Assembly (NCBI RefSeq): GCF_001506075.1
Contig: NZ_KQ947475.1
Location: 3,396,660-3,460,659 of the forward strand
Direction of reading: 5' to 3'
From: Vibrio sp. MEBiC08052
GTDB lineage: Bacteria; Pseudomonadota; Gammaproteobacteria; Enterobacterales; Vibrionaceae
Length of the DNA: 64,000 nt
Every line of letters begins with the position of its first letter. Positions within the stretch are counted from its first letter, which is position 1. Positions 1 to 8,357 of this stretch are shown piece by piece. The notes beneath the pieces were generated by a model. The model saw only the letters and a program-made list of their open reading frames with translations, did no database searches and was not told the origin of the DNA. A program made the translations under genes and the position numbers.

Positions 1-280
1 AAATCGACTGAAACACACTTTGGATTTCGAGATTACCACTGAGCGGACAACTCACCTTGGTCGCATAGTTCGCATCATCTTTCCCCACCGTGGTACTGGC
101 ACCATTGACTTTGAGCTGTTTATCCATCGAAAACAGGGAGGGTAAATCTTGCCACTCGCTCACGGTATCCGCACTCTGGAAATACCACTTCTTAGTCATT
201 TGCCGATATTCGGTCAGCAAATCAGGAAAGCTGTTCAACTGCTGATTGATATAATGATAAAATGCCTGTTGTTCACTCAT
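1..280 (-). CDS. Putative T6SS effector, N-terminal part (runs off left edge)
   Basis: The reading frame starts with ATG at 280 and stays open to the window edge, giving about 93 residues beginning MSEQQAFYHYINQQLN. Its ATG overlaps the stop codon of the DUF4123 gene (ATGA), so the two are translationally coupled. In T6SS auxiliary clusters the gene immediately after vgrG and its DUF4123 adaptor is usually the effector loaded by that adaptor, and this is the only basis for the call. The visible part has no signal peptide, no PAAR motif and no toxin motif that I recognise. The catalytic part, and any immunity gene, would lie to the left of the window. Confidence 0.6.
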   Translation of the reverse strand, partial: MSEQQAFYHYINQQLNSFPDLLTEYRQMTKKWYFQSADTVSEWQDLPSLFSMDKQLKVNGASTTVGKDDANYATKVSCPLSGNLEIQSVFQSI

Positions 281-1029
281 GAGAGCATCCCTAACCGTTG
301 TTGTTCTTGTTCTATCAATTGAATGAAAGCCGCGAGATAACCGTCTTGCTCTCCCTGATAACGCGCGACAAAACGCTCGGTTTTCTGACGTAAAACCGGC
401 TCAGGATAGGCGTCATACAAAGCCTGCTGATACTCACTTAATCCCTGAAGGAGATTATTGACCAATACACCCGGGTCTTCGCTCAACCCTGCCGACACCG
501 CCTCGGGCACCTGCCACCACGGGAAAGGCCGCTCCTGAAAATCGGCTGGCGCAGTGGGGGCCGGGTTCTCCACCCGGGTCAGCGTTTGCTGAGCCGATAA
601 GCGCAGCCAGCATTGAGTCGGCCCCATCAGAGCGATGCGCTGCTCGTCATCGCACAGTGTCGCCACATCCAGCCCGAAGCGCGGGTCGTAGAAGCGGAAA
701 AACACATGCTCGCCGGATGGCAGCCACACATGGGTCAGGCTGCGAAAATGCGCCTGAACGGTGGCAAAATCGGCATGACTGCCGACCAACATGCCCCAGT
801 CCTCACATGACGCCTGTTTAATCCAGTCAAGAAACGGGTGCTCAGGGGTAATCTGCGCGAGATTCGGCATCACTTCGCGCCATTCGGCATACGGCGTGCT
901 CAGCCAGATGCCCTGCGCATCACTGCCGCCATTGAGGTAAAACCAACGCTGCGGCTGGCCGTCACTGGTTTCATTGAGAATGACGTACCAGTTTAAATCC
1001 GGGGTCAGTTGCTGGTTTAAATCGCACAT
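277..1029 (-). CDS. DUF4123 domain T6SS adaptor/chaperone (Tap/VasW-like)
   Basis: This 250-residue cytoplasmic protein has the features of the DUF4123 adaptor family: an N-terminal LNWYVILNETSDG strand, an aromatic-rich middle with a PFLDWI segment, and a SLTHVWLPSGEHVFFRFYDPR stretch typical of the domain core. Family members bind a cognate effector and load it onto the VgrG spike. Its ATG lies 13 bases inside the 3' end of vgrG, and its stop overlaps the start of the next gene by 4 bases, so the three genes form a tight operon. The family assignment is firm; the identity of its cargo is inferred from position. Confidence 0.82.
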   Translation of the reverse strand: MCDLNQQLTPDLNWYVILNETSDGQPQRWFYLNGGSDAQGIWLSTPYAEWREVMPNLAQITPEHPFLDWIKQASCEDWGMLVGSHADFATVQAHFRSLTHVWLPSGEHVFFRFYDPRFGLDVATLCDDEQRIALMGPTQCWLRLSAQQTLTRVENPAPTAPADFQERPFPWWQVPEAVSAGLSEDPGVLVNNLLQGLSEYQQALYDAYPEPVLRQKTERFVARYQGEQDGYLAAFIQLIEQEQQRLGMLS

Positions 1030-3074
1030 GCGCCATCCTTACATTTTTCACACTCTTCACAGAACGGTACCGCAGCTTTCATCGTGGCAATCTGCGCCGG
1101 ACTCAGGATAGGCGCCGGGTTATCCGGCTTGGTGGTAATTTCATCCGGTAATTGCGCGGCTTGCCCGCCATACGCCACCGCACTACCGGCACTGCCGCCG
1201 GCGTTGAGGTTAATCGCCGGGCCGGAAAGATTGACACTGCCGCTGTCGATGCTGATAAAACTGCCCCCGGCGGATAAGGTCAAACCGGAGCCGGCCTCGG
1301 CAACGATTTTGGCCCCGCTTTTCAGGGTGATGGCACTGCCGGTCTCAACCGCCGTCAGGCTGCCGATTTGCTGTGCCAGCGAGCCGCCGATATCGTGGGT
1401 CTGGTCTTGGGTGATTTTCAGACGCTGCTCACCATCAATGGTGAGATGGTCATTCATCTTGATGTGCTCGTAACGGTCGTTTTCCACCGTTAAATGGCTG
1501 TCGTGACGGATGAGCGTGGTGGCGTCGTTTTCAATCAGCGCTTCGGTGTCTTTCTGCGCATGAATATAGACTTTTTCATGGTCGGACTGGTCTTCAAAAC
1601 TCAGCTCGTTAAACCCTTCGCCCTGATGGGTCTCGGTGCGCAGCACAGTTTTGGTTTTGTGCTCGGGCAACGGGTAAGGCGGCACCTGACTGGCATTGTA
1701 GGCCCGCCCGGTCACCAGTGGCTGGTCCGGGTCGCCGTCAAGAAAATCCACAATCACTTCGTGGCCGATGCGCGGCACGGCAACCATACCGTACTGACTG
1801 CCCGCCCACTGTTGTGACACCCGCACCCAGCAAGAGCTCAGCTCATCGCCGTTGCTTTCGCGGTCCCACGGGAAATGCAGTTTCACCCGGCCATGCTCGT
1901 CACAGTAAATTTCTTCACCGGCCGGGCCGACCACGGTCGCCACCATCGGGCCGTCCACCCGGGGTTTATTCTCCACCGGCGACAACCATAAGTTATCACC
2001 GGGAATGGCGGTAAACTGGTTGGCATAGGTGGTAGCCCCGCTGCCGCCGGACTCTTCCAGTGCCTGCGGCTGACTGCCCTGATGGGCAATTTGTACCACC
2101 AGCCAGCTCTGATTCATTGCGGCATCAAGGTGGTTGCTGAGGTCAAACCGCACTCCGGCCTGGAGCTGCGCCTGATTACTTTGACCACGGGCGGTATGCG
2201 CTTCACGCCGCAGTGCATCAAGGCGGATTTGGCTGAACGCTTTGCCGGTCGCATCATCTTTATAGCGCCCCGGCGCATCGAAGTGCTCGTAAGTGGTGAG
2301 CTGGTAATCGAGATTACTGCCTTCAACGCTCTGTTTAAAACTGTAGGTCGGCTTTTTAAAACTGTAGTCCTGCAACCACACCGCGCTGATTTCAGACTGC
2401 TTGCGCGCAGTCATCGCAGAGACATACGGCGTGTCAGAAACCCCGCCGGACAGCACGTTATACGGCACCGTCCCGCCGAGCCGGGTAAAGCCCTCAGAAT
2501 TATCGGTCACCACCAGCGTATGTTTGTCGGTGTCATGGGTGAAGGTGTACATCAGCCCTTCTTCAGCCGCCAGGCGGTGGAAGAAATCTAAATCGGTTTC
2601 GCGGTATTGCACGCAGAATTCACGCGGCGGGCTTTCCCGTTTAGTGGAAAAGGCATAGTCGGTGATGTTCATTTCCTGCAGCAGGACAGAGAGAATTTGC
2701 GGCACGCTTTTTTGCTGGAAGATGCGGCTGTTGTGGCGCAGCGAGAGCCGCTCGAATGACGGCACCAGCGTCAGAGAATAAAAGGTGTGGTGATGGCCGG
2801 TATCGCCACGACTGAAATTGCGGATAATGCCGTGGACCTTTTGTACCACCTTGCCGCTGCGCAGCACTTCGAGCAGTGCCGTGGTATCGACCATTTGCTC
2901 AAAGCTCAAATCACTGTTGCGACTGGCGAGTTCGAGATGATAACGATAGCCATAAACCGGTTGCCCGTCGGCGGCCACTGAAGCTGAAACAGATTCAAAT
3001 CCCTGATAGTCACGCACCACCAATGACGTATCATTGACCCCATTGATCGTGAGCCTGAAACCTAACGTTGCCAT
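1017..3074 (-). CDS. vgrG: Type VI secretion tip protein VgrG
   Basis: This 685-residue protein has the full VgrG layout. The gp27-like part spans about residues 1-370 and includes the FCVQYRETDLDFFHRLAAEEGL motif region. The gp5-like OB fold follows at about 380-480, with DEHGRVKLHFPWDR and SCWVRVSQQWAG. The C-terminal part is a beta-helical needle rich in repeated Gly/Ser/Ala steps. The trimer forms the puncturing tip of the T6SS tail. There is no C-terminal toxin domain, so this is a carrier VgrG. The tail ends in a cysteine cluster (CEECEKCKDGAC) that could bind metal. AAAGG sits 9 bases before the ATG. No tube or sheath genes are present, so this is an auxiliary cluster. Confidence 0.95.
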   Translation of the reverse strand: MATLGFRLTINGVNDTSLVVRDYQGFESVSASVAADGQPVYGYRYHLELASRNSDLSFEQMVDTTALLEVLRSGKVVQKVHGIIRNFSRGDTGHHHTFYSLTLVPSFERLSLRHNSRIFQQKSVPQILSVLLQEMNITDYAFSTKRESPPREFCVQYRETDLDFFHRLAAEEGLMYTFTHDTDKHTLVVTDNSEGFTRLGGTVPYNVLSGGVSDTPYVSAMTARKQSEISAVWLQDYSFKKPTYSFKQSVEGSNLDYQLTTYEHFDAPGRYKDDATGKAFSQIRLDALRREAHTARGQSNQAQLQAGVRFDLSNHLDAAMNQSWLVVQIAHQGSQPQALEESGGSGATTYANQFTAIPGDNLWLSPVENKPRVDGPMVATVVGPAGEEIYCDEHGRVKLHFPWDRESNGDELSSCWVRVSQQWAGSQYGMVAVPRIGHEVIVDFLDGDPDQPLVTGRAYNASQVPPYPLPEHKTKTVLRTETHQGEGFNELSFEDQSDHEKVYIHAQKDTEALIENDATTLIRHDSHLTVENDRYEHIKMNDHLTIDGEQRLKITQDQTHDIGGSLAQQIGSLTAVETGSAITLKSGAKIVAEAGSGLTLSAGGSFISIDSGSVNLSGPAINLNAGGSAGSAVAYGGQAAQLPDEITTKPDNPAPILSPAQIATMKAAVPFCEECEKCKDGACAI

Positions 3075-3391
3075 GCAGAAAACCTTTGATGTTTTATGTG
3101 AGAATGTCGGTGTTTTATTTTAATTCGCGCAGAGAGTGCCTTTTCGCTCAGAAACTGCCTTTTTCACTTCATAAGGAAACCAGTCAACCGAGAATCTGGC
3201 TTTACTCAACAACTTGCTATTGTATGCAATTTATTTTATTGAGTTCAGCCTTTATTGGTTCATTTTCATTACCGGGCGCATTTTATTGAATGCATCTCTC
3301 AATTCTTCACGCTTCCTCGCGAATGCTCACCCGATTGCAAAATATTGCATCCTCACAGGGCGATCTCTTATAGTGTCTGCCATAGCAAAAT
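3075..3391. other. Intergenic region between vgrG and the DUF1289 gene
   Basis: This is an AT-rich divergent spacer of about 317 bases that should contain the promoters of both vgrG (minus) and the DUF1289 gene (plus). I see no strong hairpin, repeat or convincing small gene in it. Confidence 0.5.
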
Positions 3392-3721
3392 ATGAGTCAG
3401 ATCGAAGTGTCAGAAAAAGCAATCAAATCCCCGTGTGTGGCGAGTTGTAAAAATGAAGATGGTCTTTGTTCGGGGTGCTACCGAACCATGGAAGAGATCC
3501 GGCAGTGGCGTCATTACACCGATCAGCAAAGAGAACAGATTATGCAGCGGCTGAACGGAATGGAGACCTCTCATACTTGTCCGCAATGTGGCGAGCCGAC
3601 CTATTGTGGTGTCAGTGTCGGAGAATCAGACTGTTGGTGTTTTCATGTCTCAACCCGAGAGAAAACGGGGGCACCCCACTGTCTGTGTCGTCGTTGTCTT
3701 TCCCAACAGCCGCTGCGATAG
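3392..3721 (+). CDS. DUF1289 / cysteine-rich CWC double-domain protein
   Basis: This is a 109-residue cysteine-rich protein of unknown function. Residues 13-50 match the DUF1289 pattern (SPCVASC, then GLCSGCYRTMEEI and the W-R-H segment). Residues 60-104 match the cysteine-rich CWC pattern: CPQCG, then CWCF, then a final CLCRRCL. At least ten cysteines are spaced in pairs, which suggests zinc or another metal is bound. DUF1289 and CWC proteins are often separate short proteins; here they are joined in one frame. No clear ribosome site precedes the ATG. It is convergent with the HopJ-like gene. Confidence 0.8.
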   Translation: MSQIEVSEKAIKSPCVASCKNEDGLCSGCYRTMEEIRQWRHYTDQQREQIMQRLNGMETSHTCPQCGEPTYCGVSVGESDCWCFHVSTREKTGAPHCLCRRCLSQQPLR

Positions 3722-3743
3722 CCATTCTCGTCTCATACCGGCG

Positions 3744-4091
3744 TTATGATTTTGCCGCTAATGCATCGCCCTCAAACCGAATCCCTTCCCAACCGGTACG
3801 GATAAAGTTACGGATATTCTGATGGTCCTGATTTTCAGGATATTGCAGCACGTCCTGACGATAAAAGTTACCAAAACAAGCCAGCGTTTCTTCAGGACTC
3901 AATTGATGTAATTTCGCAAAAGAAAAGATTTTACATGAGCCTTGATTTTCATGTGCCTCATTAACAACGTCTCCGTTGCTAAATCGGGTTGGCGTAAAAT
4001 CATAGTGCTCGTCAATCACACGCATCACGCCAGAAAAGTCAACTTGCTCTGGAGAAGTGCGGATCATGTCTAGTAATTCATTGAATGTCAT
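3744..4091 (-). CDS. HopJ type III effector-like family protein
   Basis: This 115-residue protein matches the HopJ family of small proteins that is widespread in gammaproteobacteria. Visible hallmarks are the opening helix with PEQVDFSGVMRVIDEHYDFTPT, the central NQGSCKIFSFAKL segment, LACFGNFYRQDVL, and the IRNFIRTGWEGIRFEG end. Although named after a Pseudomonas effector, the family is mostly chromosomal and its role in Vibrio-like bacteria is not known. There is no type III secretion gene nearby. It stops 23 bases from the convergent DUF1289 gene. Confidence 0.85.
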   Translation of the reverse strand: MTFNELLDMIRTSPEQVDFSGVMRVIDEHYDFTPTRFSNGDVVNEAHENQGSCKIFSFAKLHQLSPEETLACFGNFYRQDVLQYPENQDHQNIRNFIRTGWEGIRFEGDALAAKS

Positions 4092-4376
4092 ATAAATTTT
4101 CTCTACTTCTGGTTAGTCGTTTTACACGATGCGGAGTCTAACAAAGATCTCATTGATTGGTCATGAAAATGAGGACATCGGTTCCTTTCAGGCATAGAAA
4201 ATGATGTTTATCCTCGAGGACTTCTGTGAGTCTTCCCAACAGAATAAGGATTTTTTTAGTAACTATTGAGCAGAAAAACTTAATGTCATCAATAATTAAC
4301 TTAGACGTGCTCGCTCTGGCAGGAGCTCGTCTCTTTAAAATGGCGAAGATACGGACTGAAGCAGGGCGTTGAACAT

Positions 4377-6335
4377 ATGGCATCAAAGACTGAAAAGCCG
4401 ATACTAGAAGCAGATCATGAGACGGAAGACATGAAGTCGATTCACCCATTGCGGAGCCGCCTGGGACGAAGAATCATTTTTATGTTGGTATTACTCAGTG
4501 GGACGATCACTTTTTTGGCGACCTTGGCACAGCTTTATTTCGACTACAGCAAACAATTCAGTAACGTTGATCGACGCCATCAAGAAATCCGGAATATCCA
4601 CACCCATCTACTAGCTTCATCGCTGTGGAATTTTGACCTCACCATTTTGCAACAAAGAGTCAATGGGCTGATCAATTTGCCTTATATCGATTATTTGGAA
4701 ATACAGTCTGACAACTATAAAATCAGTGCGGGGAAACCTGTGACTGGCCGAGCCGTCAGTCATCTTTATCCGCTGACATTTCAAGACCCGATCACTGGGA
4801 AATCAGAACAAATCGGTACAATTCGCGTTGAATCGGATATTCAGCAAATCTATAATTCGCTGTTGCATGACTTTCTGGTGATTCTGTCAATTAATACCAT
4901 TAAGACGGCACTGGTCTGTTATCTGATTCTGATTGTGTTTCACCACAGTATCAATCAACGAATTTACGCGATTGTCCGCTACCTGAGGCAATATAATCCC
5001 AGACACAGAACTCACCCCCTGCGCGTCTATAACTATCCGGTGATTACGCAAAAAAATGATGAACTATCACTTTTATGTAATGAAACCAATAAGTTAACTA
5101 GAAATCTCACAATTTTATATCAGAATATTCGCTTCGAACAGACACGTTTGGCAGATTTTGCCCACGTCTCATCTGACTGGCTGTGGGAAACCGACTCCGC
5201 CCTGAGGCTGGTGTATTGCTCAGAGACCATGCTGGAAACACTCAATTTGCAGGAAAACCATCGTTTGCCATTTCATGAAATTGAGCAATTTCAAATGGCC
5301 ATTCAGTTACAACAATCCTTAAACGGCAAGCAAAACTTTCATCATTGTGAAGTCGCTCTCGACCTGAACGGACATAAAATGTGGTTAATGTTTCAGGCGC
5401 AGGCTCGCTATGACAACGAATATAACAATTTCTTAGGTTTTCGTGGCACAGCGCTGAATATTACTGAGCTCAAATCCGTACAAGCTGAGCTAGAGCAACT
5501 CAATCAAAGCTTAGAACACACCGTTCAAGAACGAACCCATGATTTGGCGCAGAGCCTCAAACAACTCAAACAGGCGCAGGCGCAATTGATCCAGTCGGAA
5601 AAATTGGCCGCACTCGGTGGATTGGTCGCCGGTGTCGCCCATGAGGTCAATACACCATTGGGCATTGCTGTGACAGCAACATCCGTTATTGAGGAAGTGA
5701 CCGAGGAGTTTGAACGCGCATTTCGCGATCAAACCTTAACGACCACTCAGTTTGTTGAACTGACGGAAAGATTGAAATCGGGCTCAGAATTGCTGCAAAG
5801 CAATCTCAATCGGGCATCGAAGCTAATTCGAGATTTCAAACAGACTGCCGTCGATCAGGTTTCTGAAAACCGTAGTAAATTTAATATTCATCAGGTGCTT
5901 ATGGCATTAATTGCCAGTATGCACCCGGAAACCCGAAAGATTCCGGTATCACCACAACTCGAAGGTGATGAAGAGCTCATGATGACGAGTCTGCCGGGAA
6001 CACTGACTCAAATTGTCTCGAATTTGATTATGAACAGTGTTGTCCATGCTTTTGAAGGTGAACATCCGCACCCGGAAATTCATATAAAATTCTATGCACA
6101 AGACCAGCATATTATTTTTGAATATCAGGATAACGGTATCGGTGTCCCACACGAATTACACGAAAAGATTTTTGAACCGTTCTATACCAGTAAAAGAGGT
6201 CATGGTGGTTCAGGGTTGGGGCTAAATTTGGTCTTTAATCTGGTGACTCAGAAACTAAAAGGCCATTTAAAATTTACCTCAGAGCCGGGTCAAGGCGTTC
6301 AATATCGCATTCATCTTCCGAAGACATTGGATTAG
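4377..6335 (+). CDS. Membrane sensor histidine kinase with PAS domain (first of a tandem pair)
   Basis: This 652-residue inner-membrane sensor has TM1 at about residues 33-55, a periplasmic domain at 56-163, and TM2 at about 164-188. A HAMP-like linker follows (DELSLLCNETNKL near 228-240), then a PAS fold at about 258-365 and a coiled coil at 366-408. The HisKA phosphoacceptor is His422 in AHEVNTPLG. The HATPase domain has an N box (NLIMNS), DNGIGVP and GGSGLGLNL. There is no receiver domain. An internal ATG at 4431 aligns better with the start of the downstream paralogue, so the first 18 residues are uncertain. The likely partner is the convergent HD-GYP regulator; this is inferred from position. 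Confidence 0.9.
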   Translation: MASKTEKPILEADHETEDMKSIHPLRSRLGRRIIFMLVLLSGTITFLATLAQLYFDYSKQFSNVDRRHQEIRNIHTHLLASSLWNFDLTILQQRVNGLINLPYIDYLEIQSDNYKISAGKPVTGRAVSHLYPLTFQDPITGKSEQIGTIRVESDIQQIYNSLLHDFLVILSINTIKTALVCYLILIVFHHSINQRIYAIVRYLRQYNPRHRTHPLRVYNYPVITQKNDELSLLCNETNKLTRNLTILYQNIRFEQTRLADFAHVSSDWLWETDSALRLVYCSETMLETLNLQENHRLPFHEIEQFQMAIQLQQSLNGKQNFHHCEVALDLNGHKMWLMFQAQARYDNEYNNFLGFRGTALNITELKSVQAELEQLNQSLEHTVQERTHDLAQSLKQLKQAQAQLIQSEKLAALGGLVAGVAHEVNTPLGIAVTATSVIEEVTEEFERAFRDQTLTTTQFVELTERLKSGSELLQSNLNRASKLIRDFKQTAVDQVSENRSKFNIHQVLMALIASMHPETRKIPVSPQLEGDEELMMTSLPGTLTQIVSNLIMNSVVHAFEGEHPHPEIHIKFYAQDQHIIFEYQDNGIGVPHELHEKIFEPFYTSKRGHGGSGLGLNLVFNLVTQKLKGHLKFTSEPGQGVQYRIHLPKTLD

Positions 6336-6349
6336 CAAAAAACATATGT

Positions 6350-6360
6350 CCCCCCCCCCC
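6350..6360 (+). repeat. C11 homopolymer tract between the two kinase genes
   Basis: Eleven consecutive C residues lie 15 bases after the first kinase stop and about 34 bases before the second kinase ATG. Such tracts are prone to slipped-strand changes. Here it is untranslated, so length changes could alter only promoter spacing or the leader of the second gene. It could also be a sequencing-length uncertainty. Confidence 0.9.
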
Positions 6361-6394
6361 AAGATGAACAATTGTCGGCTAGGGTTGCAAGGAT

Positions 6395-8344
6395 ATGACA
6401 ACAGGTAAATACAGCACTGAATTAATTTCCCCGTTGCGGAGCCATCTCGGACGACGCATGATTTTCATTCTGATCCTGCTCAGTAGTGTGTTTACGTTAA
6501 TTTCCACGGTCACTCAGCTCTATTTCAATTACACACAACATGTGGATCATATTGAAAAGCGCCATATGGAAATTCGAGATGTGCACGCACATATACTGGC
6601 TTCATTTATTTGGGACTTTAACCTGACACGATTGCAACAGAGAATGGATCATCTGGTGCTTTTATCCGATATTGATTATTTGGAGGTTCAATCCAGTAAT
6701 TACCGAATGGCCGTTGGTCAACCGAACACGGCAAAGGTGATCCGCCATGCCTACCCATTGACGATTCGCGAACCGGTGAGTGATGAAACAGAATTAATCG
6801 GCACGATTGTTGTTGAATCGAACCTCCAGAGTATCTACAACACTCTGATTCGTGAGTTTTTGACGACATTGGCTATCAATACCCTCAAAACCATACTCGT
6901 CTGTTATCTGATCCTCGTTATTTTTCACCGAAGTATCAATCAACGTATTTTTTCGATTGTTCGTTTCCTGCAACACTACAACCCCATGAAACCGGGGAAA
7001 CCACTTGAAGTCTATCAGACGCCATTTATTACGCAGCACGATGATGAGTTATCGTTGTTGGTCAAAGAGACCAATAAATTAACCCAAAACCTCGTGGCTT
7101 TTTACCGGAGCAGCCATTTTGAACGGACGCGTTCGAGACATTTTGCCCACATATCATCTGACTGGCTTTGGGAAACTGACAACGCACTCCAACTGATTTA
7201 TGCCTCAGAAGACATGTTAAAAGCCTTATGCCTCTCAGAGAGTCATCCCATCCCCTTCGAGCAAATTGAGGCGTTACAACCGGCACAAGATTTACACCGT
7301 TATCTCTCTCACAAACAGAGTTTCCACCGGTGTGAAATCACCATCATCTTGGATGGTATCCAACAGTGGTTTGTATTTCAGGCACTGGCTCGCTATAACG
7401 ACGCGCATGAATTTATCGGATTTCGGGGAACAGCCCTGAATATCTCTGAGCTGAAGTCCGGACAGTTGGCCTTAAAACAGCTCAATCAAGAGCTGGAACA
7501 TAAAGTTCAGCAACGCACCAGTGAGCTGGCTCAGAATATGGATCAACTCAAGCAAGCTCAGACCCAACTGATTCAGTCAGAAAAATTCACTGCGCTCGGG
7601 GGACTGGTTGCCGGCGTTGCGCATGAAGTCAACACACCACTTGGAATTGCAGTAACAGCAACATCGGTCGCTGAAGATGTCAGAAAAACACTGGAAGAGG
7701 CTTTTCACAATCAGACACTCACCACTCATCAGTTTACGGAATTAACCCAACGATTAAATTTAAGTGTCGATCTGTTGAAAAGTAATCTCATCAGGGCATC
7801 CGAATTAATGCGAAACTTTAAACAGACCGCGGTCGATCAAATATCCGAGAACCAGAGTCAATTTAACATCTATCAGGTCTTGCAGGCCTTAATTGTCAGT
7901 ATGTATCCCGAGACCAAAAAAGTACCGGTTGACCCAGTGCTGGAAGGTGATAACAGCCTGATGATGAATAGTTTTCCGGGGGGATTGTCTCAGGTAATTG
8001 GCAACCTCATCATGAATAGTACACGTCATGCATTCGGAAACGGAAATACGCAGGCACAACCGCAAATTATCATTCGTTTTTATGCAGAGGGAGAATCCGT
8101 TGTTCTTGAGTATCTCGACAACGGCATCGGCATTCCCGAGGATTTACATCAAAAAATCTTTGAACCATTCTATACCACTCAAAGAGGACGCGGTGGTTCA
8201 GGGCTTGGCCTGAGTTTAGTGTTTAATCTGGTTACCCAACAACTTCAGGGAACATTGCAGTTTTCATCAACTCCCGGGCAAGGTCTGCACTATTGGTTCA
8301 AGCTTCCCAAGCAATTAAAGATTAAAAAGGAAGAAACGGTATAA
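6395..8344 (+). CDS. Membrane sensor histidine kinase with PAS domain (second of a tandem pair)
   Basis: This is a 649-residue paralogue of the preceding gene, with the same order: TM1 at about 21-43, periplasmic domain to about 152, TM2 at about 153-178, HAMP-like linker, PAS at about 248-355, coiled coil, HisKA with His410 in AHEVNTPLG, and HATPase with DNGIGIP and GGSGLGLSL. Similarity runs along the entire length, including the periplasmic part (WDFNLTRLQQR against WNFDLTILQQR), which points to tandem duplication. AAGG precedes the ATG. The stop is 13 bases from the stop of the convergent response regulator. The two kinases probably sense related cues; the ligand is unknown. Confidence 0.9.
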   Translation: MTTGKYSTELISPLRSHLGRRMIFILILLSSVFTLISTVTQLYFNYTQHVDHIEKRHMEIRDVHAHILASFIWDFNLTRLQQRMDHLVLLSDIDYLEVQSSNYRMAVGQPNTAKVIRHAYPLTIREPVSDETELIGTIVVESNLQSIYNTLIREFLTTLAINTLKTILVCYLILVIFHRSINQRIFSIVRFLQHYNPMKPGKPLEVYQTPFITQHDDELSLLVKETNKLTQNLVAFYRSSHFERTRSRHFAHISSDWLWETDNALQLIYASEDMLKALCLSESHPIPFEQIEALQPAQDLHRYLSHKQSFHRCEITIILDGIQQWFVFQALARYNDAHEFIGFRGTALNISELKSGQLALKQLNQELEHKVQQRTSELAQNMDQLKQAQTQLIQSEKFTALGGLVAGVAHEVNTPLGIAVTATSVAEDVRKTLEEAFHNQTLTTHQFTELTQRLNLSVDLLKSNLIRASELMRNFKQTAVDQISENQSQFNIYQVLQALIVSMYPETKKVPVDPVLEGDNSLMMNSFPGGLSQVIGNLIMNSTRHAFGNGNTQAQPQIIIRFYAEGESVVLEYLDNGIGIPEDLHQKIFEPFYTTQRGRGGSGLGLSLVFNLVTQQLQGTLQFSSTPGQGLHYWFKLPKQLKIKKEETV

Positions 8345-8357
8345 TTGCGATTCAGAG

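Noticed and set aside
3214..3450. 78-codon plus-strand frame before the DUF1289 gene
   Set aside because: Overlaps the DUF1289 gene in another frame and has no family features.
3744..4091. Type III secretion effector, from the HopJ name
   Set aside because: The HopJ family is mostly chromosomal and non-secreted in Vibrio-like genomes, and no type III genes are nearby.
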